This document shows, in pieces, positions 35,301-43,185 of a stretch of DNA of 43,185 nucleotides (position 1 is its first letter; each line of letters starts with the position of its first letter). This DNA comes from Phoronis australis. Taxonomy: Eukaryota; Phoronida; Phoronidae. The position numbers were made by a program, and so were the translations under genes. Location: contig NMRA01001089.1 in NCBI GenBank assembly GCA_002633005.1, positions 4,968 through 48,152 on the forward strand, in the 5' to 3' direction. The notes below the pieces were generated by a model, which was given only the letters and a program-made list of their open reading frames with translations, was not told the origin of the DNA and made no database searches.

Positions 35301-38300
35301 ACGTTGATTGTCGTATTATGAAAACAGGGTTGAATCTCGCGAAGGATTTTAGCGCTATCAATTACTTTGCTGTGATACATGGTAATATCTCGCCTGGTCT
35401 TGCGTCTTAACTGGTTCTCGCGTCCACATTACTCACGCGTGAACTTAGGTAAATGAAAATAACGTCGCTACAAAACCCGGTGTACCGCGTAAGAACTTAC
35501 TTTTGGAGGGCATAATTGATTGAGACACGTTGTAAGACAGACTGTTGAAACGATAGATTTTTATTTCATCGATGGCAAAGTCACTGTTGTAGCTCGATCC
35601 AACTGTTCCAATGAAGGCCACCTGTAAATGTATAAAGAGGTCATTAGCCATTTTTGCTGCGCGAGATCCTTCAGTCCTAGGACAACCACCACAAATACTT
35701 ACACTTGTTCGTTTCACAATAAAATGTTGGCAATTAGTGAGAGATCGACTAAACCTCCGCCGAAGTCATTTGTTTTTGACAAAGTTGTGGGTATTTTTAT
35801 CGCCATTTGCTTAAACTTACTGTACCCGATTCGTCAAAATTGAGTGAGCCGTGTCACGTGGGTTCTCTTCAGAATCCAGTTAGTATGGTTTCGATAGGCT
35901 CAGGTCAAATCCCGGACAATTTGTGTTTGCATTTCCTGGATTTTCGCCATCAATGGTTTTAGTTGTTCGCTCGTCTCGCTGGTTTATAAAACTTGCAGTA
36001 CGTAGGAATTGAATAGTACTCCACCCGTATACCCACTTACGTTGTTAATTTCTTTTCGCTAACTACAGCTTTCCAATTCAATAATTGATCGCTCTCCGAG
36101 ATCTCTCGGCCGTTTTTGTTTTCTTCTGAGGAGCCTTCGTGGATCTTCTATAAATGTGGAATATATATAGCCTCTCAATAAATCTTTGAAACTTACATTG
36201 AAGTTATCTGCTGAGGTTACGTTGATTGTTTCTTTGTTCCAGTTGATATCGTTTGCATTTCCAAAAATTGACCGGGACCACACGTCGTAGTCTCCTGTGC
36301 CTAAAACATACAGAACACGACGCTAGACCTCAAGCAACACTTTTTCACTTCTAAGACAAATAATATGACAATATGCTGGTTCTGCTAGAGAGTTCTGTCT
36401 GTATGTAGCGGCGGGTACCAGCCGAGAGTAGCTCGAAAATTGCGCCTCACTTGTACGGATATGAAATTGCCATCTGCATATTTGATTACTTTAAGTCAGT
36501 GCTCGCCATATTGACTCGGGCTCAGCTATCTATAAAAGTCCTTGATTAAGATATTTTTACATTCAGTATGAACAAAATTCGTCCTTTAGCTTTCTCTCTT
36601 GCTACACTCGGTTTGGGACGAAATATCTTTTAATTTTATAATTGCCATTATCTGTTTTTTGATCTATTATATTGGTTCAGTCATGGGCAAATAAATAATA
36701 TCCACATTTACACGAACCTGAAATAATTGTGTTCACAATTGAAACCTTTAGCGACCCCATGGCGCTTCCGCGGGCGAAGTGGTAAAATTCAATCTGGTAG
36801 ACTCCTGGGCCTAATGTTGGCGACAAGAGATCAGCGTGGTCATTGAGTTTCTGAAAATACCAATCATTAAAATCCATTGGTTAGCACATGCAAATTTGAT
36901 GCAGTCACTTTAGAAAATCACGTCCAAAGTTAAACAGATGCAAAACTGCTTGAAGACCGCCTTCTGTTAAAACTAAAGATAGCTTTTTATTAAAGCAACG
37001 TGCCATCATAAAACTGGTCTCAATATGTTAATTCAGTACCTTGTCGAGAAGTAATTTTCTATACAGGTCGTTATTGCTCGGCTCATGAAACGACCACCCC
37101 CCAATTTTTATATGGACTAAACCAAAGCTTTGTTGTTTCTTTGGAAAAAGGTAGATAAATAACTTTAAAAGACATAGTCGGTATCGGTTAACCACTCTTC
37201 CTTTTTCAACAGGCCACCGTCATGGAGATATAGTAGCTAGATGTACCACGAAATTCACATCGGAAGCATTTTGCCGTATTCAGTACTATAGGAAGTCCCT
37301 ACTAGGCTTCCTGGTACCCCTTACAATGACAGGTCTGCATTTTAGTAAAGGGATTTAGATTCGCACGAATCCAAGGCGCGTAGCGCCGACCGGGGGAGGT
37401 CGGGAGGTGGAAACACCGTGTACGATTTTTTGGGGGGGGTTTTGTAGCTGATTTCGTTTTCCTGACAGCGTTTTTTACTGTTATTTTTAATCCTGTCCCG
37501 GGGAGTTAAACTCCATGGACAATCCCGTAGACCCGCCTCTGCCGTATAAGCGGGACAGAAGGGTTTGTTGTAAATACTTATTGTTCATTACTGGGCACAT
37601 GACGAATATAAATACTTATATTCTGTCCGTGAATTACGGCATGTAGTCTAGTTACTACACAAAAACCTCCCTAGTAATTCAATAAATTCGTCTGTTTCTG
37701 TTTCTGTGATGACGTCAGAGGGTAGGCACCGGGATAGTCTCTGGCCCTCCTCCTTCCAGTATCGCACGCAATGTAAATTTGGAGATGCAACCAAGTTCGT
37801 GCTGGTTAAATAAATTCGTAATAAGAGGTACTTTACTGTGCATTGTAAATTTAGAATATAAATGACCATGATATCTCGGAGCTCTTTCAACTTTAAAGCT
37901 CGAGTGGTGCGAACCGTTTACTGTTACCTGCCTTAGGGTCAGCTTCTTGTCGATGCTATTCTGAGAACAGCCTCCCGTTCAGTAACGCTAGGACCTCGCT
38001 AAAAAGCAAGACTTCGCGAGATTATGTGAGATATAGCCGTGCATTTTAAATGAGAGCACGTGACTTTGACTAGGTTTTAGCTAGGTCCTAGCGTAGGTCC
38101 TAGCGTCTACTGAACGCACGCCAGTTTTATAACTGTTCGGAAAATGATCTAAATCAGTGTTTGGTTTAGTTGGCAAGCGGTAAGTTATACTGTAGTTTTA
38201 AAAAGTAAGCTTCGATTTCTCACCTTCTTTTTTTCAAAAATATCTGTAAACACTTACATGTGTAAGTTTCGCTTTGCATGTTACATTATAAATTTATAAT

Positions 38301-40705
38301 ATTTTCATTGGTCTGTTTATCCTATGTGTTGAAACTCATCCGTCTACTTAAGGCAAAATTGTATAAGTACAAGTACATGTAAGTACCAAAGAGACTTCAA
38401 TATAATGAAATGTATTTGTTTGTACACATCTCCAACTTGTTTGAAAAATATTTCGTCGTCTTACTCTGGGTGAAGATGCTTCGATGTAGGCGAAATAGCC
38501 CGATAAGCCCATTCCGTACGATGGTCCCGTGTTAGTTGAGGGTGTTTTTGTACCGGTGGACCAGTCGAACTTGTCGTTTGAAGTGGCTTGAGTGAAATTA
38601 CTGAAGGATCCGAAGTCGAACGAACAACTCTGTACCACTGAAATCAATGAAAATGAAGGTGAGTATACATTCATATTTGAACAGAAACACGAACAGTTAA
38701 AAAATCACATTTTTCGGATCTTAAAAATATAATAAAATAATTGCAGGCGATCTGATACACGTTGTACCAGACGTGCGCAGGCCTCGCATGTGGGCCCATT
38801 GCACTGATCACCTGGAAATATTTTTATGCTTTATTAATATGTGGTTAAAAATCACATTTTTCAGATCTTACTCCACACTGTTAAATCGCATACGTCTAGA
38901 TCAGAATTATTTTTGAAGGACAGACAAAAATTTCAAATCCATTGGTGTTTAGCACTTACGTTCTTTATCCGTACTGCCATTGGAATGATCAATCAATATG
39001 ACTAGAAGAAGAATTGCTGAAACAAAAAAGTATGGTGTTACAGCTGAACAGGACAAAATGCAAGTCCACTTCTCCCAGTGTAGAGGAACATCTTAATAAA
39101 GCAATACATATGGCTTGGAGTGCCTGGATACAAAGATTACTGGCTGGATGAAGCGTACATTATATTTTAGCGACAGCTTTAATTGGTACGCTCGAAAACT
39201 CTTAACAGAGATTTTAGCTTCATGAAAGTGATAACCCTCAGTAAACTGAGTCAGCAACATTATCTGCCAATTCCTAGGGAAAACATTGCGCCATCGTTGT
39301 ATTAAACGTGAACTTCTATACATTTTCATGGTGAGCTAGGTTGTGAGGAAGCAAACCTGAAACCATAAATGACTGAGTTCGGACTTTTTGTGCTAGGTTC
39401 ACTTCCTGTCTCGATATTTTGTGTTGGTCTTCCTGACGCTCAAGCATTTATCCATGTTTTTTTCCAATAGGTAGGGTTTGTGGGTCGTGTCGCTAAGCCT
39501 GGCGAGTATTTTGCTCTGTCTAGTGGGTAACTATTTGCATGCCCTGTTGGGTATCGTCACAGGTGCACATTTTGCTCAGGTGGGTGTTCCCCCCAACCCC
39601 GTTAGATATCATCTCCGGCTTTTGTTTGCCTTTGAGGCCTGTGTTAGTTAGTAAACGAAAGAAATTCGGTACTGCCTCGGGTATCGTAAAACCTGCTACT
39701 GATATATTGGTGAAATGGTGCATTTTGGAAATTAAATAGTCATGTCCGCCGACTGTAAATCCAGGGCTTTATATTCGAATATAACTGCCTTATAGTATTC
39801 TTCGGATATAAAGCTAGCCATCGTTTCTTTGAATGCTGTCAATCATGATGACCGAAATTTTGACGCCTGTACGCTCTGACTGACTAAACCCATTTCGTAA
39901 AACACATTGAATATCTAATAGAAAAACTACACATTATTTTGAAGGGACGCCCTGTTCTTTTTTAATCACTTTGTCGAATTCACCGGTACTGGAGTACAGA
40001 AATGTGGATATATACGGTGTATAGTGCTCAGACGGCGAACGATGATAACGTTTGGCGATTGAGGGGACAATTATAGGAATACATGTACGATTCATTTCAA
40101 ATGTCCTCAAACAATTTCTGATTTTGGCGATTCATTCATACGTTTGTAACGGTAATTTTTCACAATATTAGCCTGCAATATGACGTACACTTGAAACGTC
40201 ATTTTGTCCAGATTAAGAAAAATTTAAATATCACAAAACAACATTTGATAAAAGTTTCCATTACCTGCACCGTAAAAATCAGCCTTTGACAAATGAAAAA
40301 AATGACAAATTTGACAGTTATTTGTGTGCGAAATTAATGAAGAATTACCTTACGTCAAAATGATCATACTTGAAATTGTCTCGAAATAAAAAATACGACG
40401 TTCCCGTACTAACAGAGCAGAGATTCACAAAGCTATTGAACTCTTGCAAAAGACTTGCATTCAACGAATTACTCAGGAACATGCAATGTATCTTTTTAAA
40501 CTAGACAGGCCCAGTACTTCCTTGCCGTTGCTCTGTCAGTTATTCGCCACATTCTGCCAAAACTTAAGGACTAATACATTGGTTCCTGGCTCATACCACT
40601 ATGTTTAGCGGTCCGAGGTTCCTGGCGACGAGTCAGACAATATACTACCGAGTCCAATATCTTAAGTTAGTTCCATTTACCTGTCAGTAGCCTCATTCTG
40701 TGCAT
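25839..40705 (-). CDS. Type I membrane receptor: signal peptide, MAM x3, CUB, membrane helix, N/Q-rich tail (860 aa)
   Basis: Fifteen minus-strand exons join in frame (2583 nt including stop). In 5'-3' order they are 40705-40681, 39016-38960, 38637-38465, 36850-36718, 36300-36197, 35621-35501, 35171-35010, 34672-34434, 33268-33142, 32690-32518, 30165-29932, 28844-28727, 28137-27968, 26919-26664 and 26329-25839. The product starts MHRMRLLTAILLLVILIDHS, a clear signal peptide. MAM domains lie near residues 30-190, 206-368 and 382-545, each ending in a (D/F/Y)AID segment. A CUB domain follows at about 557-668 (SSPGYP, WYISV, CCDKLKIYD, GFSLSW), then a membrane helix near 699-717, an IRYKKR stop-transfer and a ~140-residue tail with PPSYAQLY at 836-843. 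MAM and CUB modules mediate adhesion and protein recognition outside the cell. I know no family with exactly this order. Neuropilins share the modules but not the layout. Confidence 0.8.
26664..26919 (-). CDS. Receptor exon 14: CUB domain end and juxtamembrane stalk
   Basis: 256 nt, acceptor GTGCTCTAG and donor G|GTGAGC, encoding IYDTRFATPTMVKTW, IEIVFTSDVAVKKKGFSLSW and a Ser/Thr/Gly stalk. No cysteine is present, so the second CUB disulfide is also lacking in its normal form. Confidence 0.85.
26985..27245. repeat. Possible decayed repeat in the receptor intron between exons 13 and 14
   Basis: It begins near 26990 with CAGTGGGGGATTTGGGG and a GGACATGCCCCC stretch, similar in style to the hAT-like end at 42325. 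It has higher GC than its surroundings and an N at 27098. The opposite end was not identified. Confidence 0.35.
27476..27670. mobile_element. 195-bp foldback MITE in a receptor intron
   Basis: The left arm, from CACGGGTGAGAAACAACATG at 27476, continues for about 75 bp (GACCGCCGG, then CCAAAACAG and ACCTCCGGG). It is matched by the reverse complement of the right arm starting CACGGATGAGAAACAACATG at 27670, with few mismatches. The centre (about 27555-27590) carries two GGTGCG-like direct repeats. No clear target duplication is seen. Confidence 0.75.
27968..28137 (-). CDS. Receptor exon 13: CUB domain, N-terminal part
   Basis: 170 nt, acceptor CCTTTCAG and donor AAG|GTACGA, encoding GSISSPGYPTVKYPNNANIK then WYISV and DVESCCDKLK. 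The usual first cysteine pair of CUB domains is absent: Ile stands where Asn-x-x-Cys is expected. Confidence 0.85.
28727..28844 (-). CDS. Receptor exon 12: MAM domain 3, C-terminal part
   Basis: 118 nt, acceptor TTTTTTAG and donor A|GTAAGG, encoding VAFKGTVGSGYRGDYAIDNV then GQCGSLT. This is the best match of the three to the MAM consensus. Confidence 0.9.
29465..29548. repeat. 42-bp tandem duplication
   Basis: Two adjacent copies of a 42-bp unit (29465-29506 and 29507-29548) starting TCTCACGCTGTCGATAGTCG differ at one base. They lie in the intron between receptor exons 11 and 12. The near-identity means a recent duplication or an assembly overlap. Confidence 0.85.
29932..30165 (-). CDS. Receptor exon 11: MAM domain 3, middle part
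   Basis: 234 nt, acceptor TTCTTTTAG and donor CAA|GTAAGT, encoding SSSGCIEVEFYYNGYGSQLG followed by YLTVQYKESGTW and a WRYERLTI strand. Confidence 0.85.
30166..32517. other. Large receptor intron (between exons 10 and 11)
   Basis: 2.35 kb without a supported gene. CACGTG words recur (near 30515, 31704, 32008). I saw no terminal repeats or coding exon on either strand. Confidence 0.45.
32518..32690 (-). CDS. Receptor exon 10: MAM domain 3, N-terminal part
   Basis: 173 nt, acceptor TTCACAG and donor CCG|GTAAGC, encoding VSCDFNSRSFCQLV, FDWSLHRQ, YDTGP and GYYAYIETSSP. Confidence 0.85.
33142..33268 (-). CDS. Receptor exon 9: MAM domain 2, C-terminal part
   Basis: 127 nt, acceptor TATTTCAG and donor G|GTAGGG, encoding LIIRSVIGNHPYSDYAIDDF then GECGT, the typical MAM end. 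Confidence 0.85.
34434..34672 (-). CDS. Receptor exon 8: MAM domain 2, middle part
   Basis: 239 nt after acceptor CTATTTTCAG, encoding NDFAELMTPLL, IYYGYGQWIGSLEVTLHE and QWIAVRQDFNVTAQFV. The exon may end at 34434 or one codon earlier (34437). Both give a GTG-type donor and the same phase. Confidence 0.75.
34829..34912. mobile_element. 84-bp foldback hairpin in a receptor intron
   Basis: The left side GTCACTTA...CATTTTGAGAACCA (34829-34860) and the reverse complement of the right side (34912-34881) share the outer GTCACTTA and a perfect inner 14-bp CATTTTGAGAACCA. The loop is 20 bases. It looks like a tiny MITE or a transcribed stem-loop. Confidence 0.6.
35010..35171 (-). CDS. Receptor exon 7: MAM domain 2, N-terminal part (3' border uncertain)
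   Basis: Begins NVLSCDFGTVSCNLC and continues through FDWKSEDG and GTGPSSPYSGFGCYAL. By analogy with the other two 173-nt MAM opening exons it should end at 34999 (TCA, then GTGTCA), but that leaves phase 0 while the next exon must be entered in phase 1. The donor G|GTTTGT at 35010 is the only frame-consistent choice I found. Confidence 0.65.
35501..35621 (-). CDS. Receptor exon 6: MAM domain 1, C-terminal part
   Basis: 121 nt after acceptor CATTTACAG, encoding VAFIGTVGSSYNSDFAIDEI, the conserved end strand of the MAM fold, then a Ser/Asn-rich linker. Unlike MAM 2 and 3, it lacks a Cys-Gly after the AID strand. Confidence 0.8.
36197..36300 (-). CDS. Receptor exon 5: MAM domain 1, middle part b
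   Basis: 104 nt, donor AAT|GTAAGT, encoding VWSRSIFGNANDINWNKETI. Exons 4 and 5 together (237 nt) match the single middle exon of MAM 2 and MAM 3, so an intron divides this copy only. Confidence 0.75.
36718..36850 (-). CDS. Receptor exon 4: MAM domain 1, middle part a
   Basis: 133 nt after acceptor GTATTTTCAG, encoding HADLLSPTL and IEFYHFARGSAMGSLKV, the MAM GD.A.L.SP strand and hydrophobic core. Its donor (CAG|GTTCGT) is weaker than most here. Confidence 0.75.
37365..37440. repeat. Copy of a GCGC-TAGC / GGGAGGTCGGG repeat
   Basis: AAGGCGCGTAGCGCCGA is followed by GGGGGAGGTCGGG. The same two words in the same order occur at 42408-42437 (AGGCGCATAGCACCGA, GGGGGGAGGTCGGG), so both are copies of one dispersed repeat. 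A G-run follows here. Confidence 0.6.
38465..38637 (-). CDS. Receptor exon 3: MAM domain 1, N-terminal part
   Basis: This 173-nt exon (acceptor TTGATTTCAG, donor AGA|GTAAGA) contains SCSFDF, FDWSTG, NTGPSYG and GYFAYIEASSP, the standard opening of a MAM domain. Confidence 0.85.
38960..39016 (-). CDS. Receptor exon 2: hydrophobic core of the signal peptide
   Basis: The acceptor TTTTGTTTCAG and donor C|GTAAGT bound 57 nt encoding AILLLVILIDHSNGSTDKE. The likely cleavage site is after the Ser-Asn-Gly. Confidence 0.75.
39017..40680. other. Receptor intron 1
   Basis: 1.66 kb between the two signal-peptide exons. Short frames at 39093-39329 and 39520-39739 have no motif. No repeats with clear ends were seen. 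Confidence 0.4.
40681..40705 (-). CDS. Receptor exon 1: start codon and signal-peptide beginning
   Basis: Reads ATG CAC AGA ATG AGG CTA... to ACA G, then donor GTAAAT. Two in-frame ATGs are available. Joined to exon 2 it makes a textbook signal peptide, which is why I place the start here. 5' UTR and further upstream exons are not excluded. Confidence 0.6.
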
Positions 40706-42324
40706 GTGGTCCAATACTATATGGTGAGTATCAAAAGTACATGGACAACTGCATTATTACTAGATTCCCACTCAGTTTTTCGTCAGTAACTGCTCTTGCG
40801 CAATCTGTCAACTCCCGTGGGTCGCCATGTTGCTTTCACTGTGTGTTAGATTCAATAAACTAATATAACCTTGAGTTCAACAGGCAGACCTATTATCTGA
40901 TTGTCCGCTTTGTCAATAGAGTAGCCATAACATAGTATACCTGGAAACGTGTTTGGATGGAGCTTTATACATTTGCCACAGGGGGCGCACTATTGCAAGA
41001 AAGCGAGCTCTTGATGCTGGAGCCAGTGAGTGAAGATAATTTACTCATACCCGAATCATTTTCAGTTGCTCAATCTTAGTACAATACTGAAAGATCAAAA
41101 GTTACCGTCCAAATTCCATTGGTTCTTGATTTCTTTGCACGAGGTTAGTTCTTTTTAATCTTAACCCGGCTGGCTCCGGTTACAGTATTAAAACACACCG
41201 GTCTTCAGTTTCACTAACTGCAGTGCATACTACTGTCATCAATAGTCGGGGTGTTTTGCATGGTGTTAACGACATGAGATATTCTGTTTATAGCATGACT
41301 TGTAAGCAGAATACCGAGGCTTTTTAGCAAGTGTTGAATAATTGTTGTTTTAGAACAAAGTGTGGAATGGACAACTACTTGAACTGGAGTGACATTGCTT
41401 TGTAAATATACATGGACTTCGTGTACGATGGCCGTAAGGTAACTTTCTTGTTGGAAATCGGCTAGATCATGCAAGTTTGCACATTATATCACCATCTACG
41501 AGAAAGCGAAACACGTTATCACTCTCGCTTTATTCGAGAATTTCCTGCATCAACGGAACGCACCTGTTGATTGTGGGTGAGTGGTGTGGTTACTGGTGTC
41601 TTTTAATTCAGAATAGCTTCAGAATGAAGGAAAGGTTGCGGAAACTGGTGTCATTTGGGCGTGCCACTCAGAAACATAAATACGTTTTTGAATAGACTGC
41701 TGTTGACTAAAAATAATCTTTGATTTTAGCAACTTTCTTAACGTGTTAATGGCAATTTCGTGCCCTGAAAATTATCTCCCGAAGAACTGCTACTGAAGTA
41801 GTTTGGAAGAGTTGTTTGATATAGTCTTTTGAAGGACATCATTAATTTTTTATTGTAGGCGTGTGCGAATGAAGCTCATGCGTTTACATTATCAAGCTTT
41901 TTAGTAATTGGTTACTGTAACATATTAAAGAACTCGTAATATACTTCGAGTACTCAAGAATTTTGATTAGGCGCATGTAAATATGAATAAAAATGACTTC
42001 AAACATCAGAAATTTTCTTGTATCATATCTAAGTATTTTATTTCAAAAGTTTTTGCTTAAATATAAAATATTCTTGAATTTCGTAACATAAGGGGCTTTG
42101 TCCATTTCTCTCTACTGAATGCAATGAATTTCGCTCAATTGTTAATGGAAAAAATAAAAGAAAGTTACCAGTGGTGGTGTCCGTCCGGTCGTCCATTCGT
42201 CCGGCGTTCGCGACTGTAACTCCTAAACTGCTCGCATGGTGGCAGATGTGTTCAATACCATCGCTCGTTCAGAACTACATGTATCTCCCACTCACTAAAC
42301 ACAACCGACCATCTTTGACGGCAG
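40706..42324. other. Upstream flank of the receptor gene
   Basis: It should hold the receptor promoter and 5' UTR near 40706-41000. I saw no convincing TATA box. GCCACAGGGGGCGCACT at 40976-40992 resembles the core of a CTCF-type site. From 41000 onward there is AT-rich sequence with no supported gene. Confidence 0.35.
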
Positions 42325-42650
42325 TGGCGGATCTAGGATATCACAAGGGGGGCCAACATTGTGTCCGGCTGTAAGCATTTGCACAAACTGAACCACGATT
42401 GTAGAGGCGCATAGCACCGAAGTGGGGGGAGGTCGGGTTTGCCCCCCTCACGCCCAAGAAATTTTTCTGTTTTTACCTCTAAAAATCAAGCATTTTCCTT
42501 GATTCCTGAAGTATTATCCAAGACAAAAAAGGCAAAAAAAAACGGAGAACGTGTCGAACAAAAAACACTGCAAGAACCCGAGATTCGAACTCCCGACCTG
42601 GCGGATAGAGCGCGCGTACGTTACTACTACACCACCACGATTTAACTACT
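42325..42650 (-). mobile_element. tRNA-derived SINE-like repeat fused to a hAT-like end
   Basis: On the minus strand a tRNA-like head (42641-42570) is followed by an A/T-rich part, then a body with GGGGGGCAAACCCGACC and the GCGC/GGTCGG repeat words. The stretch ends at CAGTGGCGGATCTAGGAT (42325-42342, plus strand), a sequence style seen at the ends of hAT transposons. I see no matching opposite hAT end, so the exact composition is unclear. Confidence 0.5.
42570..42641 (-). repeat. tRNA-like sequence with A and B boxes
   Basis: On the minus strand, TGGTGTAGTAGT (42634-42623) fits RNA polymerase III box A and AGTTCGAATC (42591-42582) fits box B, with tRNA-like spacing. The T-arm stem is mismatched and no clean acceptor stem forms, so this is a tRNA-derived repeat head, not a working tRNA gene. 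Confidence 0.65.
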
Positions 42651-43185
42651 GTACTAATCTGGTACTAAGAGACCTACTTAACAAATTTGTCGCATTTAAA
42701 ATAGTCTTCAAACGCCCAAAAGACCAAATCCGTTTCTTCGTGTTGGCAATAATGACGGGATTGCTTTGGAAATCGTCTTAAGGTAAGGTTTGACAAAGAG
42801 AGTATTGCGAGTTTCTGAGTGATTCACTAAGGCTTCGATTAAACACATCTTATCAGCAGCTTCTGTTTTTCATCGTCACTCAGGTTCCATTTTCTTTAAA
42901 AAATGAAGTACATTTTCTTCATTGCACAGTGGAGCAGACGACGGAACGGAGTCGCAGTGCGCAGCTCCACTGCCGGTCGCCTGGGATATCGCGGGAGAGC
43001 CTATACTTAGCCATAGTTCCGTTACGAATGCGCCGTGTTCCGAATTTGACACTTGAAATTGGATTTGAGCCCGCCCCCCAAACCTCAACTCACACATTTA
43101 AATCTTTTTTCATCCGTATAATTTTAATTACCAAGGTTAATTAATAAACTCAACATTTCCCTACGCTCTTACTGTTTTATTTTTT
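42651..43185. other. Right-hand flank, no supported gene
   Basis: Short frames on both strands (42876-43144) carry no motif. The sequence continues past the window edge. Confidence 0.4.

Overview
The window looks like nuclear DNA of an animal. Genes are split by introns with GT/AG borders, about 1-2 kb long in many cases, and there are palindromic DNA-transposon relics, tRNA-derived repeats, poly-A signals and no bacterial-style operons. The mix of extracellular MAM and CUB modules, a Mis18 kinetochore gene and AT-rich introns suits a marine invertebrate. A non-vertebrate deuterostome (hemichordate, cephalochordate or echinoderm) is my guess, made from general impression rather than from a diagnostic gene. 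Short N runs at 9520, 22754-22756 and 27098 show it is a draft assembly.

Layout. 1-3020 is an array of about 21 decayed repeat units, roughly 145 bp apart, each built around a CTAGTGGC core that resembles the reverse complement of a CTCF site. 4569-5285 (minus) is an intronless endonuclease/exonuclease/phosphatase (EEP) gene with its catalytic residues intact. 8240-10746 holds relics: a palindrome pair, a 1-kb element with imperfect terminal inverted repeats (TIRs) and a THAP-like fragment, and a 0.5-kb MITE. 11845-17300 (plus) holds four exons of a Mis18-family gene. They join in frame, but the exon with the first CxxC pair was not found. 20892-24378 (plus) is a two-exon gene for an unrecognised 552-residue charged protein, with a small MITE in its intron. 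25839-40705 (minus) is the largest gene: fifteen exons that join in frame into an 860-residue type I membrane protein (signal peptide, three MAM domains, one CUB domain, one membrane helix, N/Q-rich tail with a PPSY motif). The right end (about 41-43 kb) holds a hAT-like end and a tRNA-derived SINE-like sequence.

The genes do not form an obvious pathway. One is a probable cell-surface adhesion or recognition receptor, one a centromere-loading factor, one a small nuclease or phosphatase and one an orphan. All gene models come from reading splice sites and frames by eye. No alignment or expression data were available.
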